DNA from: Aquifex aeolicus
GTDB lineage: Bacteria; Aquificota; Aquificia; Aquificales; Aquificaceae
Length of the DNA: 6,069 bases
Assembly: GCA_015661465.1 (NCBI GenBank)
Contig: DQVZ01000167.1
Location: 1-6,069, forward strand
Direction of reading: 5' to 3'
Notes under the pieces: model-generated
Databases searched by the model: none
Seen by the model: the letters and a program-made list of their open reading frames with translations, nothing else
Told to the model about the DNA's origin: nothing
Made by a program: the position numbers and the translations under genes
Shown: positions 1 through 5,929 of the stretch, piece after piece
How the letters are laid out: each line of letters begins with the position of its first letter
Numbering within the stretch: the stretch's first letter is position 1

Positions 1-335
1 CCCTTTACAAGTACATCTGGCTTTATAGCCTCTATAAGCTTTGCCGGTGTATCTTCTTCAAAGATAACTACGTAATCAACGGGTTTCAGAAAGGAAAGAA
101 CCTTAGCACGCATCTCTTGAGGAATTATAGGTCGCTTTTCTCCTTTAATTCTTTTTACAGAATTGTCTGAATTTAAACCAACAACAAGGATGTCCCCTAA
201 ATTTTTGGCTTTTTCTAGATAATCCACATGCCCAGCATGGATTATGTCAAAACATCCGTTTGTAAAGACAACCCTCTTCCCCTTCTTTCTTTCTTCCTTA
301 AGAATTTCCAAAAGTCTTTCCAGACTTACGAGCAT
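1..335 (-). CDS. rfaE2: D-glycero-beta-D-manno-heptose 1-phosphate adenylyltransferase (RfaE2/HldE C-terminal type), 3' part outside window
   Basis: By family, this cytoplasmic enzyme transfers AMP from ATP to heptose 1-phosphate, giving the ADP-heptose used for the LPS inner core. The first 111 codons are visible and the gene runs off the left edge. The sequence shows the cytidylyltransferase-type nucleotide-binding start [12 protein letters not shown] (residues 25-36, with the HxGH signature at 33-36), then [14 protein letters not shown] (52-65), RPI (68-70) and PDVLVKG at the edge, all diagnostic of RfaE domain II. Only about 20 residues precede the nucleotidyltransferase core, so no sugar-kinase domain is fused in front. 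This is the stand-alone form, unlike bifunctional E. coli HldE. The ATG shares one base with the TAA stop of the aldehyde dehydrogenase gene (TAATG) and has no nearby SD, so translation is probably coupled to that gene. The family call is firm; the exact sugar isomer is inferred. Confidence 0.9.
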   Translation of the reverse strand, partial: MLVSLERLLEILKEERKKGKRVVFTNGCFDIIHAGHVDYLEKAKNLGDILVVGLNSDNSVKRIKGEKRPIIPQEMRAKVLSFLKPVDYVVIFEEDTPAKLIEAIKPDVLVK

Positions 336-1765
336 TATAAAAGGTCAAAGATAACGGTTTTTATCTCCGTATAGTCCTCTATAGCGAATTTAGGACCCTC
401 TCTTCCTATTCCGGAATACTTCATTCCTCCGTAAGGCATATGGTCAGCTCTGAAAGTAGGACCTTCGTTTATCAATACTCCTCCAGCTTCTATTTCCCTG
501 ATACACTTCCATGCGGTTTGTATATCCTTTGTGAAAACACCTACTTGGAGTCCGTAGTCCGAGGAATTTACCCACTTGATAGCTTCATCTACTTCTTTAT
601 AGGGATTTACAGCTACAACAGGAGCAAAGGCTTCTTCCTTAAAGAGCTTGGTATCTTCGGGAACTAAAGAAACTACTGTGGGAGAAAATACAGTTTCATC
701 TTCTGCACACCTTAAGCCTCCAGTTTCCACCTTAGCTCCCTTTTGAACAGCTTCATCAATCCACTCTTGTATTCTCTGTAGTTCCGAAGGAGCTATCATA
801 GGCCCCAAGTCAGTGTCTTCTTGCATAGGGTCTCCCACTTTTAACCTGCTTACCCTTTCTTTTAGCCTATGTAAAAACTCTTCGTATACATCTTCGTGAA
901 CGAAGACCCTTTGAACAGAGATGCATACTTGACCTGCTATAGCGTATCCTCCTTGAACGGTCTTCTCAACAGCCCTATCTATATCCCCATCTTTGTGGAG
1001 GATAATAGCGGAGTTTGAACCCAGCTCAAGAACTAACTTCTTTATTCCTACCTGTCTTGCGATTATGTCTCCTACTTTCCTGCTTCCTGTGAAGGAAACA
1101 ACTCTTACATCTGGATGTGTTGTCATAGCCTTTCCAACATCACCGTATCCCGGGATTACGGATAATGCTTTCGGAGGAAGTCCGGCTTCAAGAAGTATTT
1201 CTCCGAGCATCAAAGGTGTAAGAGGTGTTCTCTCGGAAGGTTTCAAAATTACCGCATTTCCGGCTGCAAGAGCAGGACCTACTTTGTGCATGGAGAGGTT
1301 TAAGGGAAAGTTAAAGGGAGTTATTGCAGATACTATACCTACCGGAACTCTTATGTAAAACCCTACCTTTCCTCTGCCGTTTGGATGTGCATCTATAGGG
1401 AAGGTTTCACCCTTTACTCTTTTGGCTTCTTCAGCCGAAAAAATTAGAGTTTGTATAGCCCTTTGAACTTCTGTTCTCGCTTCTCTTATAGTTTTTCCTA
1501 CTTCCAAGACAAGCGTTTTGGCAAACTCCTCGGCTCTCTCTTTCAAAAGCTGCGCAGCTCTCATTAATATTTCATACCTTTCATAAGCTGTAAGGGAAGA
1601 GATTTCCTTAAAACCTTCTTTAGCCCTTTCTATAGCTTTGTAAACGTCCTCCTCACTACCTTTAGGTACTGCTCCGATAACCTTTCTCGTATAAGGGTAT
1701 ATAACTTCTATTTTTTCATCCTTGTCTACCCACTCACCGCCTATGAGCATTTTCTTCTCTATCAT
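335..1765 (-). CDS. NAD(P)-dependent aldehyde dehydrogenase (ALDH superfamily), substrate unknown
   Basis: A 476-aa soluble enzyme of the aldehyde dehydrogenase superfamily, which oxidises aldehydes to acids through a cysteine thioester. Numbered from the ATG at 1765, the conserved residues are Asn152 in TPFNFP, the cofactor lysine Lys175 in [15 protein letters not shown] (about 224-232), the general base Glu247 in LELGSNS, the nucleophile Cys281 in GQVC, and Glu378 in EEAFAP. Length is normal and nothing is missing. The glutamate motif reads ELGSNS rather than the common ELGG, as in some lactaldehyde-, phosphonoacetaldehyde- and y4uC-like subgroups, so specificity cannot be assigned. An in-frame GTG at 1774 is possible, but the ATG at 1765 has GAGGTGA five bases upstream (1771-1777) and is preferred. 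The gene starts 10 nt after the hslU stop and its TAA overlaps the next ATG, so it sits inside an operon. Confidence 0.92.
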   Translation of the reverse strand: MIEKKMLIGGEWVDKDEKIEVIYPYTRKVIGAVPKGSEEDVYKAIERAKEGFKEISSLTAYERYEILMRAAQLLKERAEEFAKTLVLEVGKTIREARTEVQRAIQTLIFSAEEAKRVKGETFPIDAHPNGRGKVGFYIRVPVGIVSAITPFNFPLNLSMHKVGPALAAGNAVILKPSERTPLTPLMLGEILLEAGLPPKALSVIPGYGDVGKAMTTHPDVRVVSFTGSRKVGDIIARQVGIKKLVLELGSNSAIILHKDGDIDRAVEKTVQGGYAIAGQVCISVQRVFVHEDVYEEFLHRLKERVSRLKVGDPMQEDTDLGPMIAPSELQRIQEWIDEAVQKGAKVETGGLRCAEDETVFSPTVVSLVPEDTKLFKEEAFAPVVAVNPYKEVDEAIKWVNSSDYGLQVGVFTKDIQTAWKCIREIEAGGVLINEGPTFRADHMPYGGMKYSGIGREGPKFAIEDYTEIKTVIFDLL

Positions 1766-1770
1766 ACTCC

Positions 1771-1777
1771 TCACCTC
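1771..1777 (-). promoter_or_regulatory. Shine-Dalgarno site of the aldehyde dehydrogenase gene
   Basis: On the minus strand GAGGTGA lies five bases before the ATG at 1765. It matches the complement of the 16S rRNA 3' end. It overlaps the hslU stop codon, which suggests coupled translation, and it decides the start in favour of 1765 over the GTG at 1774, which would lie within the SD itself. Confidence 0.75.
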
Positions 1778-3128
1778 ATAAGATATATCTACTTAGTTCT
1801 TCATCCTTTGCAAGTTCGGCCAGTTTAGCTCTCACAAACTTAGCGTCTATTATTATAGTTTGCCCTGACATCTCGGGAGCGTTGAAGGATATATCCTCTA
1901 GAAGTTTCTCCATAACGGTGTGTAATCTCCTTGCTCCTATATTTTCAGTCCTGGTATTAATTTCTTCCGCTATCTTTGCTATTTCTTCTATAGCATCTTC
2001 GGTAAATTCGAGATGGACATTTTCGGTTTTAAGAAGTTCTATATATTGCTTAGTTAAGGCATTTTCAGGTTCTACGAGAATTCTCTTGAAGTCAGCCTTT
2101 GTTAAAGGTTTTAATTCCACCCTGATTGGGAATCTTCCCTGAAGTTCTGGGATTAAATCCGAAGGTTTTGCCATATGGAAAGCTCCGGCACCTATGAAGA
2201 GTATATGGTCGGTCTTCACAGGCCCGTATTTAGTATTTACCGTGGTTCCTTCAAGTATAGGAAGTAAATCCCTTTGAACACCTTCCCGCGAAACCCCGGG
2301 ACCGTGACCGGGAGTTTTAACAGCTATTTTGTCTATCTCGTCTATAAAGATTATTCCGAAATTCTCAGCTCTGTATATGGCCTCCCTTGCCACTTCTTCC
2401 ATATCTATTAACTTTTCCGCCTCTTCCTGTTCAAGGATTTGCAAAGCTTCCTTTACCTTTACTTTTCTTCTTTTTCTTGAAGGAATTAAACCTGATAACA
2501 TTTCCTTTATTTGATTCTCAAGCTCCTCAAGACCCGGAGGCCCGGCTATTCCCACCATAGGAACGACTTTTTCCTTTACTTCTATTTCTATAATCCTGTC
2601 GTCGAGTTCCCCCTTTCTGAGTTTTTCCCTCAGTTCTTCTCTTTTTCCTATGTTCTGGCTTTCCCTTATTCCGAAGCTGGTAAACTGGTGAGGCACCAAG
2701 TAATCCAGAATTCTTTCTTCCGCAAGTCTCCTTGCCCTTTCCTTCACCTCTTTCATCTTTTCCTGCTTGACCATTTGGAAGGATACTTCTACGAGTTCTC
2801 GTACCATACTTTCTACATCTCTTCCCACATAACCTATTTCCGTGAACTTTGTCGCTTCAACCTTTATAAAGGGAGCCTTTATTAGGTTTGCAATTCTTCG
2901 GGCTATTTCGGTCTTTCCCACACCGGTGGGACCTATCATCAATATATTCTTGGGAATAACTTCATTTCTAAGATTTTCGGGAAGTTTTTGTCTCCTCCAA
3001 CGATTTCTAAGAGCGATGGCAACAGCCCTTTTTGCCTCTTCTTGTCCTATTACGTATTTGTTTAATTCCTCTACAACCTTTTTTGGTGTAAGTTCTTCAA
3101 GAAGTTCAGAAAGGGGTTTTATCGTCAT
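1776..3128 (-). CDS. hslU: ATP-dependent protease ATPase subunit HslU (ClpY)
   Basis: HslU is the AAA+ unfoldase that forms hexamers and feeds substrates to the HslV peptidase. Numbered from the ATG at 3128 (450 aa, normal length), the protein shows the N-terminal [17 protein letters not shown] segment (13-29), Walker A GPTGVGKT (66-73), the pore loop GYVG (99-102), a charged helical I-domain (about 110-240), Walker B IIFIDE (259-264), the ELQGRFP region with Arg332, and the sensor-2 motif GARR (398-401). The C-terminal LSRYIL matches the tail that docks into HslV, so the protein looks functional. The frame is open back to 3182, but family alignment begins at [10 protein letters not shown] and an SD precedes it, so 3128 is preferred. 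The start overlaps the preceding 155-aa gene by 23 nt. No hslV, its usual partner immediately upstream, is present in this window. Confidence 0.97.
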   Translation of the reverse strand: MTIKPLSELLEELTPKKVVEELNKYVIGQEEAKRAVAIALRNRWRRQKLPENLRNEVIPKNILMIGPTGVGKTEIARRIANLIKAPFIKVEATKFTEIGYVGRDVESMVRELVEVSFQMVKQEKMKEVKERARRLAEERILDYLVPHQFTSFGIRESQNIGKREELREKLRKGELDDRIIEIEVKEKVVPMVGIAGPPGLEELENQIKEMLSGLIPSRKRRKVKVKEALQILEQEEAEKLIDMEEVAREAIYRAENFGIIFIDEIDKIAVKTPGHGPGVSREGVQRDLLPILEGTTVNTKYGPVKTDHILFIGAGAFHMAKPSDLIPELQGRFPIRVELKPLTKADFKRILVEPENALTKQYIELLKTENVHLEFTEDAIEEIAKIAEEINTRTENIGARRLHTVMEKLLEDISFNAPEMSGQTIIIDAKFVRAKLAELAKDEELSRYIL

Positions 3129-3573
3129 CTTTTGACCTCTCTCCTGTTGTTTCCATAAAAGTTTCTTTAACAATCTTGTCAAGGAAAGAATCTAAGTCTT
3201 CAGGAAACTTTTCAAACTCCAGTTTTTCGGGATAAACTTTTTCCACAACGCCAGGAGGAGGATTTCCGAAACCTATAGCTGGAACAATTTTTTTAGCTCC
3301 TCTTCTTGCACCCTCTCCGATAGCAATTTTATAAGCTTCCCTGAGAGCCGTTTCAATGTCGCTGAAACGGTCTATTTCATCTCCCATTTCATAGAGTGTT
3401 ATATCGTAAACATCCTCCTTGAATTTCTCCCAGTCTTTGATTTCCCTTATGTAGTACTTGCCTTGTTGACTGGTAATTTCCACGGAGGAAAGGTCATCAA
3501 GCTTAAAGGTTATGATGTAATAGTCAATAAGCTCTCTATCTGCGTAGACGTCAATAAAGAAGAAAAACTCCAT
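3106..3573 (-). CDS. uncharacterised 155-aa protein upstream of and overlapping hslU
   Basis: I do not recognise a family. The 155-aa product has no cysteine, no signal peptide and no membrane segment, although it begins with a short hydrophobic stretch, [10 protein letters not shown]. Residues 1-60 look beta-rich and acidic. Residues 71-86 form a probable helix ([16 protein letters not shown]). A basic turn, GARRGAKK (88-95), leads into a glycine/proline loop, GFGNPPPG (101-108). A second acidic helix follows (124-138), then a charged, probably disordered tail. It is probably a small cytoplasmic protein. The last 23 nt overlap the start of hslU in another frame. No in-frame methionine occurs before residue 63, so the ATG at 3573 is the likely start despite having no SD. 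It is the first gene of the leftward unit. A role linked to HslU is only a suggestion from position. Confidence 0.8.
   Translation of the reverse strand: MEFFFFIDVYADRELIDYYIITFKLDDLSSVEITSQQGKYYIREIKDWEKFKEDVYDITLYEMGDEIDRFSDIETALREAYKIAIGEGARRGAKKIVPAIGFGNPPPGVVEKVYPEKLEFEKFPEDLDSFLDKIVKETFMETTGERSKDDDKTPF
3134..3145 (-). promoter_or_regulatory. Shine-Dalgarno site of hslU
   Basis: On the minus strand AGGAGAGAGGTC precedes the ATG at 3128, with its GAGG seven bases away. It lies wholly inside the end of the 155-aa reading frame, so ribosomes finishing that gene pass through the site. It supports the internal start of hslU over the longer open frame. Confidence 0.65.
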
Positions 3574-3666
3574 ATTAACATATTAATACCGATAAATTGC
3601 TATTTCTACTTTACAGAAGTTGAAAGAAAAAGCATTCGGTGTAAAATAATATATTCGGATAAGGCC
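3574..3666. promoter_or_regulatory. divergent intergenic region between the hslU unit and the tRNA-Gln/prs unit
   Basis: This 93-bp AT-rich spacer must carry the promoters for both directions. A good rightward promoter can be seen (separate entry). For the leftward gene, minus-strand TATTAATATG-like tracts lie within 15 bases of the ATG at 3573 and could form a -10 box, but I see no convincing -35. No SD precedes the 155-aa gene. I see no operator, riboswitch or terminator. Confidence 0.6.
3620..3647 (+). promoter_or_regulatory. probable sigma-70 type promoter for tRNA-Gln and prs
   Basis: TTGAAA at 3620-3625 (five of six to TTGACA) and TAAAAT at 3642-3647 (five of six to TATAAT) are separated by 16 bases. 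Transcription would begin near 3654, about a dozen bases before the tRNA. It is the best promoter-like pair in the spacer and the only one placed to serve both the tRNA and prs. Confidence 0.6.
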
Positions 3667-3742
3667 TGGGGCGTAGCTCAACTGGCAGAGCACCGGACTT
3701 TGGATCCGGGGGTTCCAGGTTCGAGTCCTGGCGCCCCAGCCA
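3667..3742 (+). tRNA. tRNA-Gln, anticodon TTG, CCA encoded
   Basis: A complete cloverleaf can be folded by eye. The acceptor arm pairs TGGGGCG (3667-3673) with CGCCCCA (3732-3738), followed by discriminator G3739 and an encoded CCA (3740-3742). The D stem is GCTC/GAGC. The anticodon stem is CCGGA/TCCGG with loop CTTTGGA, placing TTG at 3700-3702, which reads CAA (Gln). The T arm is CCAGG-TTCGAGT-CCTGG. All stems are Watson-Crick paired. The first acceptor pair is U1-A72, the known identity feature of bacterial tRNA-Gln made by the indirect route (Glu-tRNA-Gln amidated by GatCAB), consistent with Aquificales lacking a glutaminyl-tRNA synthetase. prs begins 12 nt downstream on the same strand. 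Confidence 0.98.
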
Positions 3743-3754
3743 TTTAAATTGCTA

Positions 3755-4690
3755 ATGAACGGGATTAAGTTAATAGCTTGTTCTTCGAATAGAGCTCTAT
3801 CGGAAGAAATTGCAGCCTACCTAGGATTAAGATTAACCGATACTCTAATTACCACTTTTTCCGACGGGGAAGTAAGGGTTCAAATCAACGAAAGTGTAAG
3901 AGGTTATCACGTATACGTAATAGCTTCTTTGTCAAATCCGGTTAATCACAACATAATGGAACTACTTCTCACCATTGATGCTATAAGACGTTCATCTCCC
4001 AAGGAAATTACTGCAGTAATTCCCTATTACGCTTATGGTAGACAAGATAGACAAGATAAACCCAGAACCCCCATAAGTGCAAAAGTAATAGCGGATCTCT
4101 TGCAGAAAGTTGGAATAGATAGAGTAATAGTTGTAGACCTTCATTCTCCTCAGATTCAAGGATTTTTTGATATACCAGTGGAACATCTAACGGCGATTCC
4201 CGTTTTATACGACTATATAAGGAAAAATTTGGTTCTCGAAAATCCAATTGTAGTTTCTCCTGATGCTGGTGGTGTTAAAAGAGCAAGAGACCTTGCCAAT
4301 AAACTTGGTTGTGGAATCGGTGTAATACTTAAAAGAAGACCTGAACCCAATAAAGCTGAAGTGATGGATGTAGTAGGAGATTTAGAGGGTAAGGACGCGA
4401 TAATCGTTGATGACATTATAGATACAGCAGGAACACTTACAGCTGCGGCTAATCTTCTGATGAATAAGGGAGTAAAAAGAGTAATAGCTTGTGCTACCCA
4501 CGGTATATTCTCAGGTCCCGCAATAGACAGACTTACCAGTTCTCCAATAGAAAAGGTTATAGTGACGAATACACTTCCTGTTCATGAAAAGAAATTCAAT
4601 AAACTCGAAATAGTTTCTATAGCTCCTTTAATTGGAGAAACCATCAGAAGGGTACACGAAGGCTCATCTGTCAGCTCCCTCTTTAGCTGA
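3755..4690 (+). CDS. prs: ribose-phosphate pyrophosphokinase (PRPP synthetase)
   Basis: This cytoplasmic enzyme makes PRPP from ribose 5-phosphate and ATP for purine, pyrimidine, NAD, histidine and tryptophan synthesis. From the ATG at 3755 the protein has 311 aa, normal for the bacterial class I family. Visible motifs are FSDGEVRVQINESVRG (35-50), the ATP-binding PYYAYGRQDRQDKPR (90-104), VVDLHSPQIQGFFD (126-139) with metal-binding His130, SPDAGGVKRA (168-177), the catalytic flexible loop KRRPEPNK with Lys193 (193-200), and the PRPP-binding loop VDDIIDTAGT (218-227). An in-frame TTG at 3749 would add two residues, but the ATG is more plausible. No SD is visible: the bases just before the start are the tRNA 3' end and an AT-rich 12-nt linker. 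The gene is probably cotranscribed with tRNA-Gln and freed by tRNA 3' processing. Confidence 0.97.
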   Translation: MNGIKLIACSSNRALSEEIAAYLGLRLTDTLITTFSDGEVRVQINESVRGYHVYVIASLSNPVNHNIMELLLTIDAIRRSSPKEITAVIPYYAYGRQDRQDKPRTPISAKVIADLLQKVGIDRVIVVDLHSPQIQGFFDIPVEHLTAIPVLYDYIRKNLVLENPIVVSPDAGGVKRARDLANKLGCGIGVILKRRPEPNKAEVMDVVGDLEGKDAIIVDDIIDTAGTLTAAANLLMNKGVKRVIACATHGIFSGPAIDRLTSSPIEKVIVTNTLPVHEKKFNKLEIVSIAPLIGETIRRVHEGSSVSSLFS

Positions 4691-4695
4691 AGCCG

Positions 4696-4881
4696 ATGAG
4701 TGAAAATTGTCCTAGATGCGGTTTTCTTCTTGTAACGGTTGAGTGTTGTGGAGGCGGTATTTGGTTCTGTGAAAGGTGTAACGAATATTACTACTACGGG
4801 GAATTGCTGTCTGAAGAAGAAGTTATAGGTGAAACTCTTCACCTGGATGATTCTCAAGAAAATAATCAGCAACAATCTTAG
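4696..4881 (+). CDS. small putative zinc-ribbon protein (61 aa)
   Basis: The 61-aa product carries CPRC at residues 5-8 and CERC at 25-28, with an extra CC pair at 17-18. This is the two-knuckle layout of a structural zinc ribbon. An aromatic run (YYYY, 31-34) and an acidic, glutamine-rich tail with no cysteines follow. The family and role are not recognised; a nucleic-acid or protein-binding adaptor is possible but not shown. The ATG is five bases after the prs stop, consistent with the end of the tRNA-prs unit, but no SD is evident. The last 59 nt overlap the 3' end of gpsA on the other strand. The regular Cys pairs are the main evidence that this is a real gene. Confidence 0.65.
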   Translation: MSENCPRCGFLLVTVECCGGGIWFCERCNEYYYYGELLSEEEVIGETLHLDDSQENNQQQS

Positions 4882-5794
4882 GGTCTTCCCCTGAAACAAT
4901 CCTGTAGACAGCTGTACATATAGGGGCGTGAATTTTCTTCTCTTGAATTATCTTATAGATTGCTTTTGCAGTTTTGACACCTTCCACGGTTTGAGATATT
5001 TTCTTTAATGCTTCCTCTACCGTATAACCCTTTCCAAGAAGTATTCCAAGTGTTCTATTTCTCGAAAGGTCTGAAGTAGCTGTGAGAATTAAATCTCCGG
5101 CTCCCGAAAGTCCGAAGAAAGTTTCTCTTTTCCCGCCTAGGACTTCTCCTATCTTTGCAATTTCGTGAATTCCGCGAGTGATTATCGCGGTTCTAGCATT
5201 GTACCCGTAACCTAAACCATCCGATACTCCTACAGCTATGGCTATAACATTCTTCAAAGCTCCACCGAGTTCAACCCCGGCTATATCGTCATTTAGATAT
5301 ACTCTGAAGTTTACAGAATTAAAAGCTTTTTGTAATTTAATGGCTATTTCTTTATTTTCATATGCCAAAACCACAGCTGTAGGAAGTCCCTTAGATACCT
5401 CCTCAGCAAAGGATGGCCCTGAGAGGACAAAAAAGTTCAGTTCATCTTCGATTTCCTTAACTATTTCAGAAATTCTTTTAAGTTTTTTATAATTAATTCC
5501 TTTAGAAGCTGATATAAAGTTCTTGCCTTTAAGGCATATATCCCCTATTACTTCTTCTATTACTTGAACCGGAAGAGCACAAATTATGTTTTCAAAGTTA
5601 TAAATTTCCTCCAAATTCGTAGTTCCTTTAACATTTTTAAGATAAATCCCTTCAACATAAGGATGTATTCCTTCATTTATTTTTCCAATGACTTCCTCAT
5701 TCACGTCGTAAAGTAAAACATCATGACCTAACCTACCTAAATGTACAGCAAGGGCTGTTCCCCACCTTCCTGCTCCCAATACAAAAAATTTCAT
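4823..5794 (-). CDS. gpsA: glycerol-3-phosphate dehydrogenase [NAD(P)+], biosynthetic
   Basis: GpsA reduces dihydroxyacetone phosphate to sn-glycerol 3-phosphate, the backbone of phospholipids, in the cytoplasm. The 323-aa protein has normal length. It shows the Rossmann fingerprint GAGRWGTA (7-14), SASKGI (95-100), [10 protein letters not shown] (124-133), the catalytic lysine Lys181 in ELGGALKN, the [10 protein letters not shown] segment (199-208), GLSGAGDLI (228-236) and SRNR (244-247). Asp30 ends the second Rossmann strand (LLYDVN); an acidic residue here usually favours NAD over NADP, so NADH preference is an inference. The gene is probably transcribed alone. A consensus -10 sits 13 bases before the ATG and there is no SD, pointing to a very short leader. 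Its 3' end overlaps the convergent zinc-ribbon gene by 59 nt. Confidence 0.97.
   Translation of the reverse strand: MKFFVLGAGRWGTALAVHLGRLGHDVLLYDVNEEVIGKINEGIHPYVEGIYLKNVKGTTNLEEIYNFENIICALPVQVIEEVIGDICLKGKNFISASKGINYKKLKRISEIVKEIEDELNFFVLSGPSFAEEVSKGLPTAVVLAYENKEIAIKLQKAFNSVNFRVYLNDDIAGVELGGALKNVIAIAVGVSDGLGYGYNARTAIITRGIHEIAKIGEVLGGKRETFFGLSGAGDLILTATSDLSRNRTLGILLGKGYTVEEALKKISQTVEGVKTAKAIYKIIQEKKIHAPICTAVYRIVSGEDPKIVADYFLENHPGEEFHL
4827..4844. repeat. perfect inverted repeat in the convergent 3' overlap
   Basis: AGGTGAA (4827-4833) and TTCACCT (4838-4844) form a perfect 7-bp stem around a 4-base loop, ACTC. It lies inside both reading frames, just before the gpsA stop and about 40 bases before the stop of the zinc-ribbon gene. 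It would fold in RNA from either strand. Neither side has a real T tract, so a standard bidirectional terminator is not supported. It may be chance. Confidence 0.4.
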
Positions 5795-5807
5795 AGCTGA
5801 AGCTAAT

Positions 5808-5813
5808 ATTATA
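5808..5813 (-). promoter_or_regulatory. probable -10 box of gpsA
   Basis: A perfect TATAAT on the minus strand at 5813-5808 should start RNA near 5801, only about seven bases before the gpsA ATG. The -35 region about 17 bases upstream is AT-rich (TTATAA-like) and does not resemble TTGACA. No SD fits between this box and the ATG. Confidence 0.55.
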
Positions 5814-5916
5814 AAACTTGAAATTTTATTTATAAAAGCTTAGATTAATGTTAGCACTTAATTTGTAAGCCTTAAAAATCTTTTAACATTCCCTGATAAA
5901 AATTAAAAAATCTTGA

Positions 5917-5927
5917 AAAGGAGGTGA
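5917..5927 (+). promoter_or_regulatory. consensus Shine-Dalgarno site of the kamA-like gene
   Basis: AAAGGAGGTGA is a full-length match to the complement of the bacterial 16S rRNA 3' end. Its GGAGG core ends five bases before the ATG at 5930. It fixes the start and suggests strong translation. It contrasts with gpsA, prs and the 155-aa gene, which have no SD. Confidence 0.85.
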
Positions 5928-5929
5928 GA

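Larger units (their letters stand above)
5795..5929. promoter_or_regulatory. divergent AT-rich spacer between gpsA and the kamA-like gene
   Basis: This 135-bp, strongly AT-rich spacer carries the gpsA -10 box and the SD of the rightward gene. For that gene I see only weak promoter options, such as TTAACA near 5884 with an A-rich tract 17 bases on, or GATAAA at 5895-5900 preceded by TG. I see no RNA gene, operator or coding frame in it. Confidence 0.5.

Noticed and set aside
1143..1161. Near-palindrome centred on CCCGGG
   Set aside because: It is imperfect, inside the aldehyde dehydrogenase frame where it encodes the conserved IPGYGDV region, and has no T tract or other sign of function.
993..1358. 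Long open frames antisense to the aldehyde dehydrogenase, and similar ones antisense to hslU, prs and gpsA
   Set aside because: They are shadows of well-supported genes, lack SD sites and known motifs, and have composition forced by the opposite strand.
1766..1774. GTG start of the aldehyde dehydrogenase at 1774
   Set aside because: The GTG is itself part of the SD for the ATG at 1765, and it has no SD at a proper distance.
3129..3182. An 18-residue N-terminal extension of HslU starting at 3182
   Set aside because: It lies deep in the overlapping 155-aa gene, does not fit the HslU family start, and the ATG at 3128 has its own SD.
3348..3370. Minus-strand ATTGAAAC, the usual 3' end of many thermophile CRISPR repeats
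   Set aside because: It occurs once, within a coding frame, with no direct repeats or regular spacers anywhere in the window.
3463..3747. A 94-codon plus-strand frame running through the spacer and the tRNA
   Set aside because: It covers the whole tRNA-Gln gene and the antisense of the 155-aa gene; its C-terminal residues are just a translation of tRNA sequence.
4043..4060. Tandem AGACAAGAT units resembling a short direct repeat
   Set aside because: They encode the conserved RQDRQDK motif of PRPP synthetase, so protein function explains them.
4882..4935. Possible terminator after the zinc-ribbon gene
   Set aside because: CCCCT and AGGGG are too far apart, no T run follows, and the bases encode the conserved end of GpsA on the other strand.
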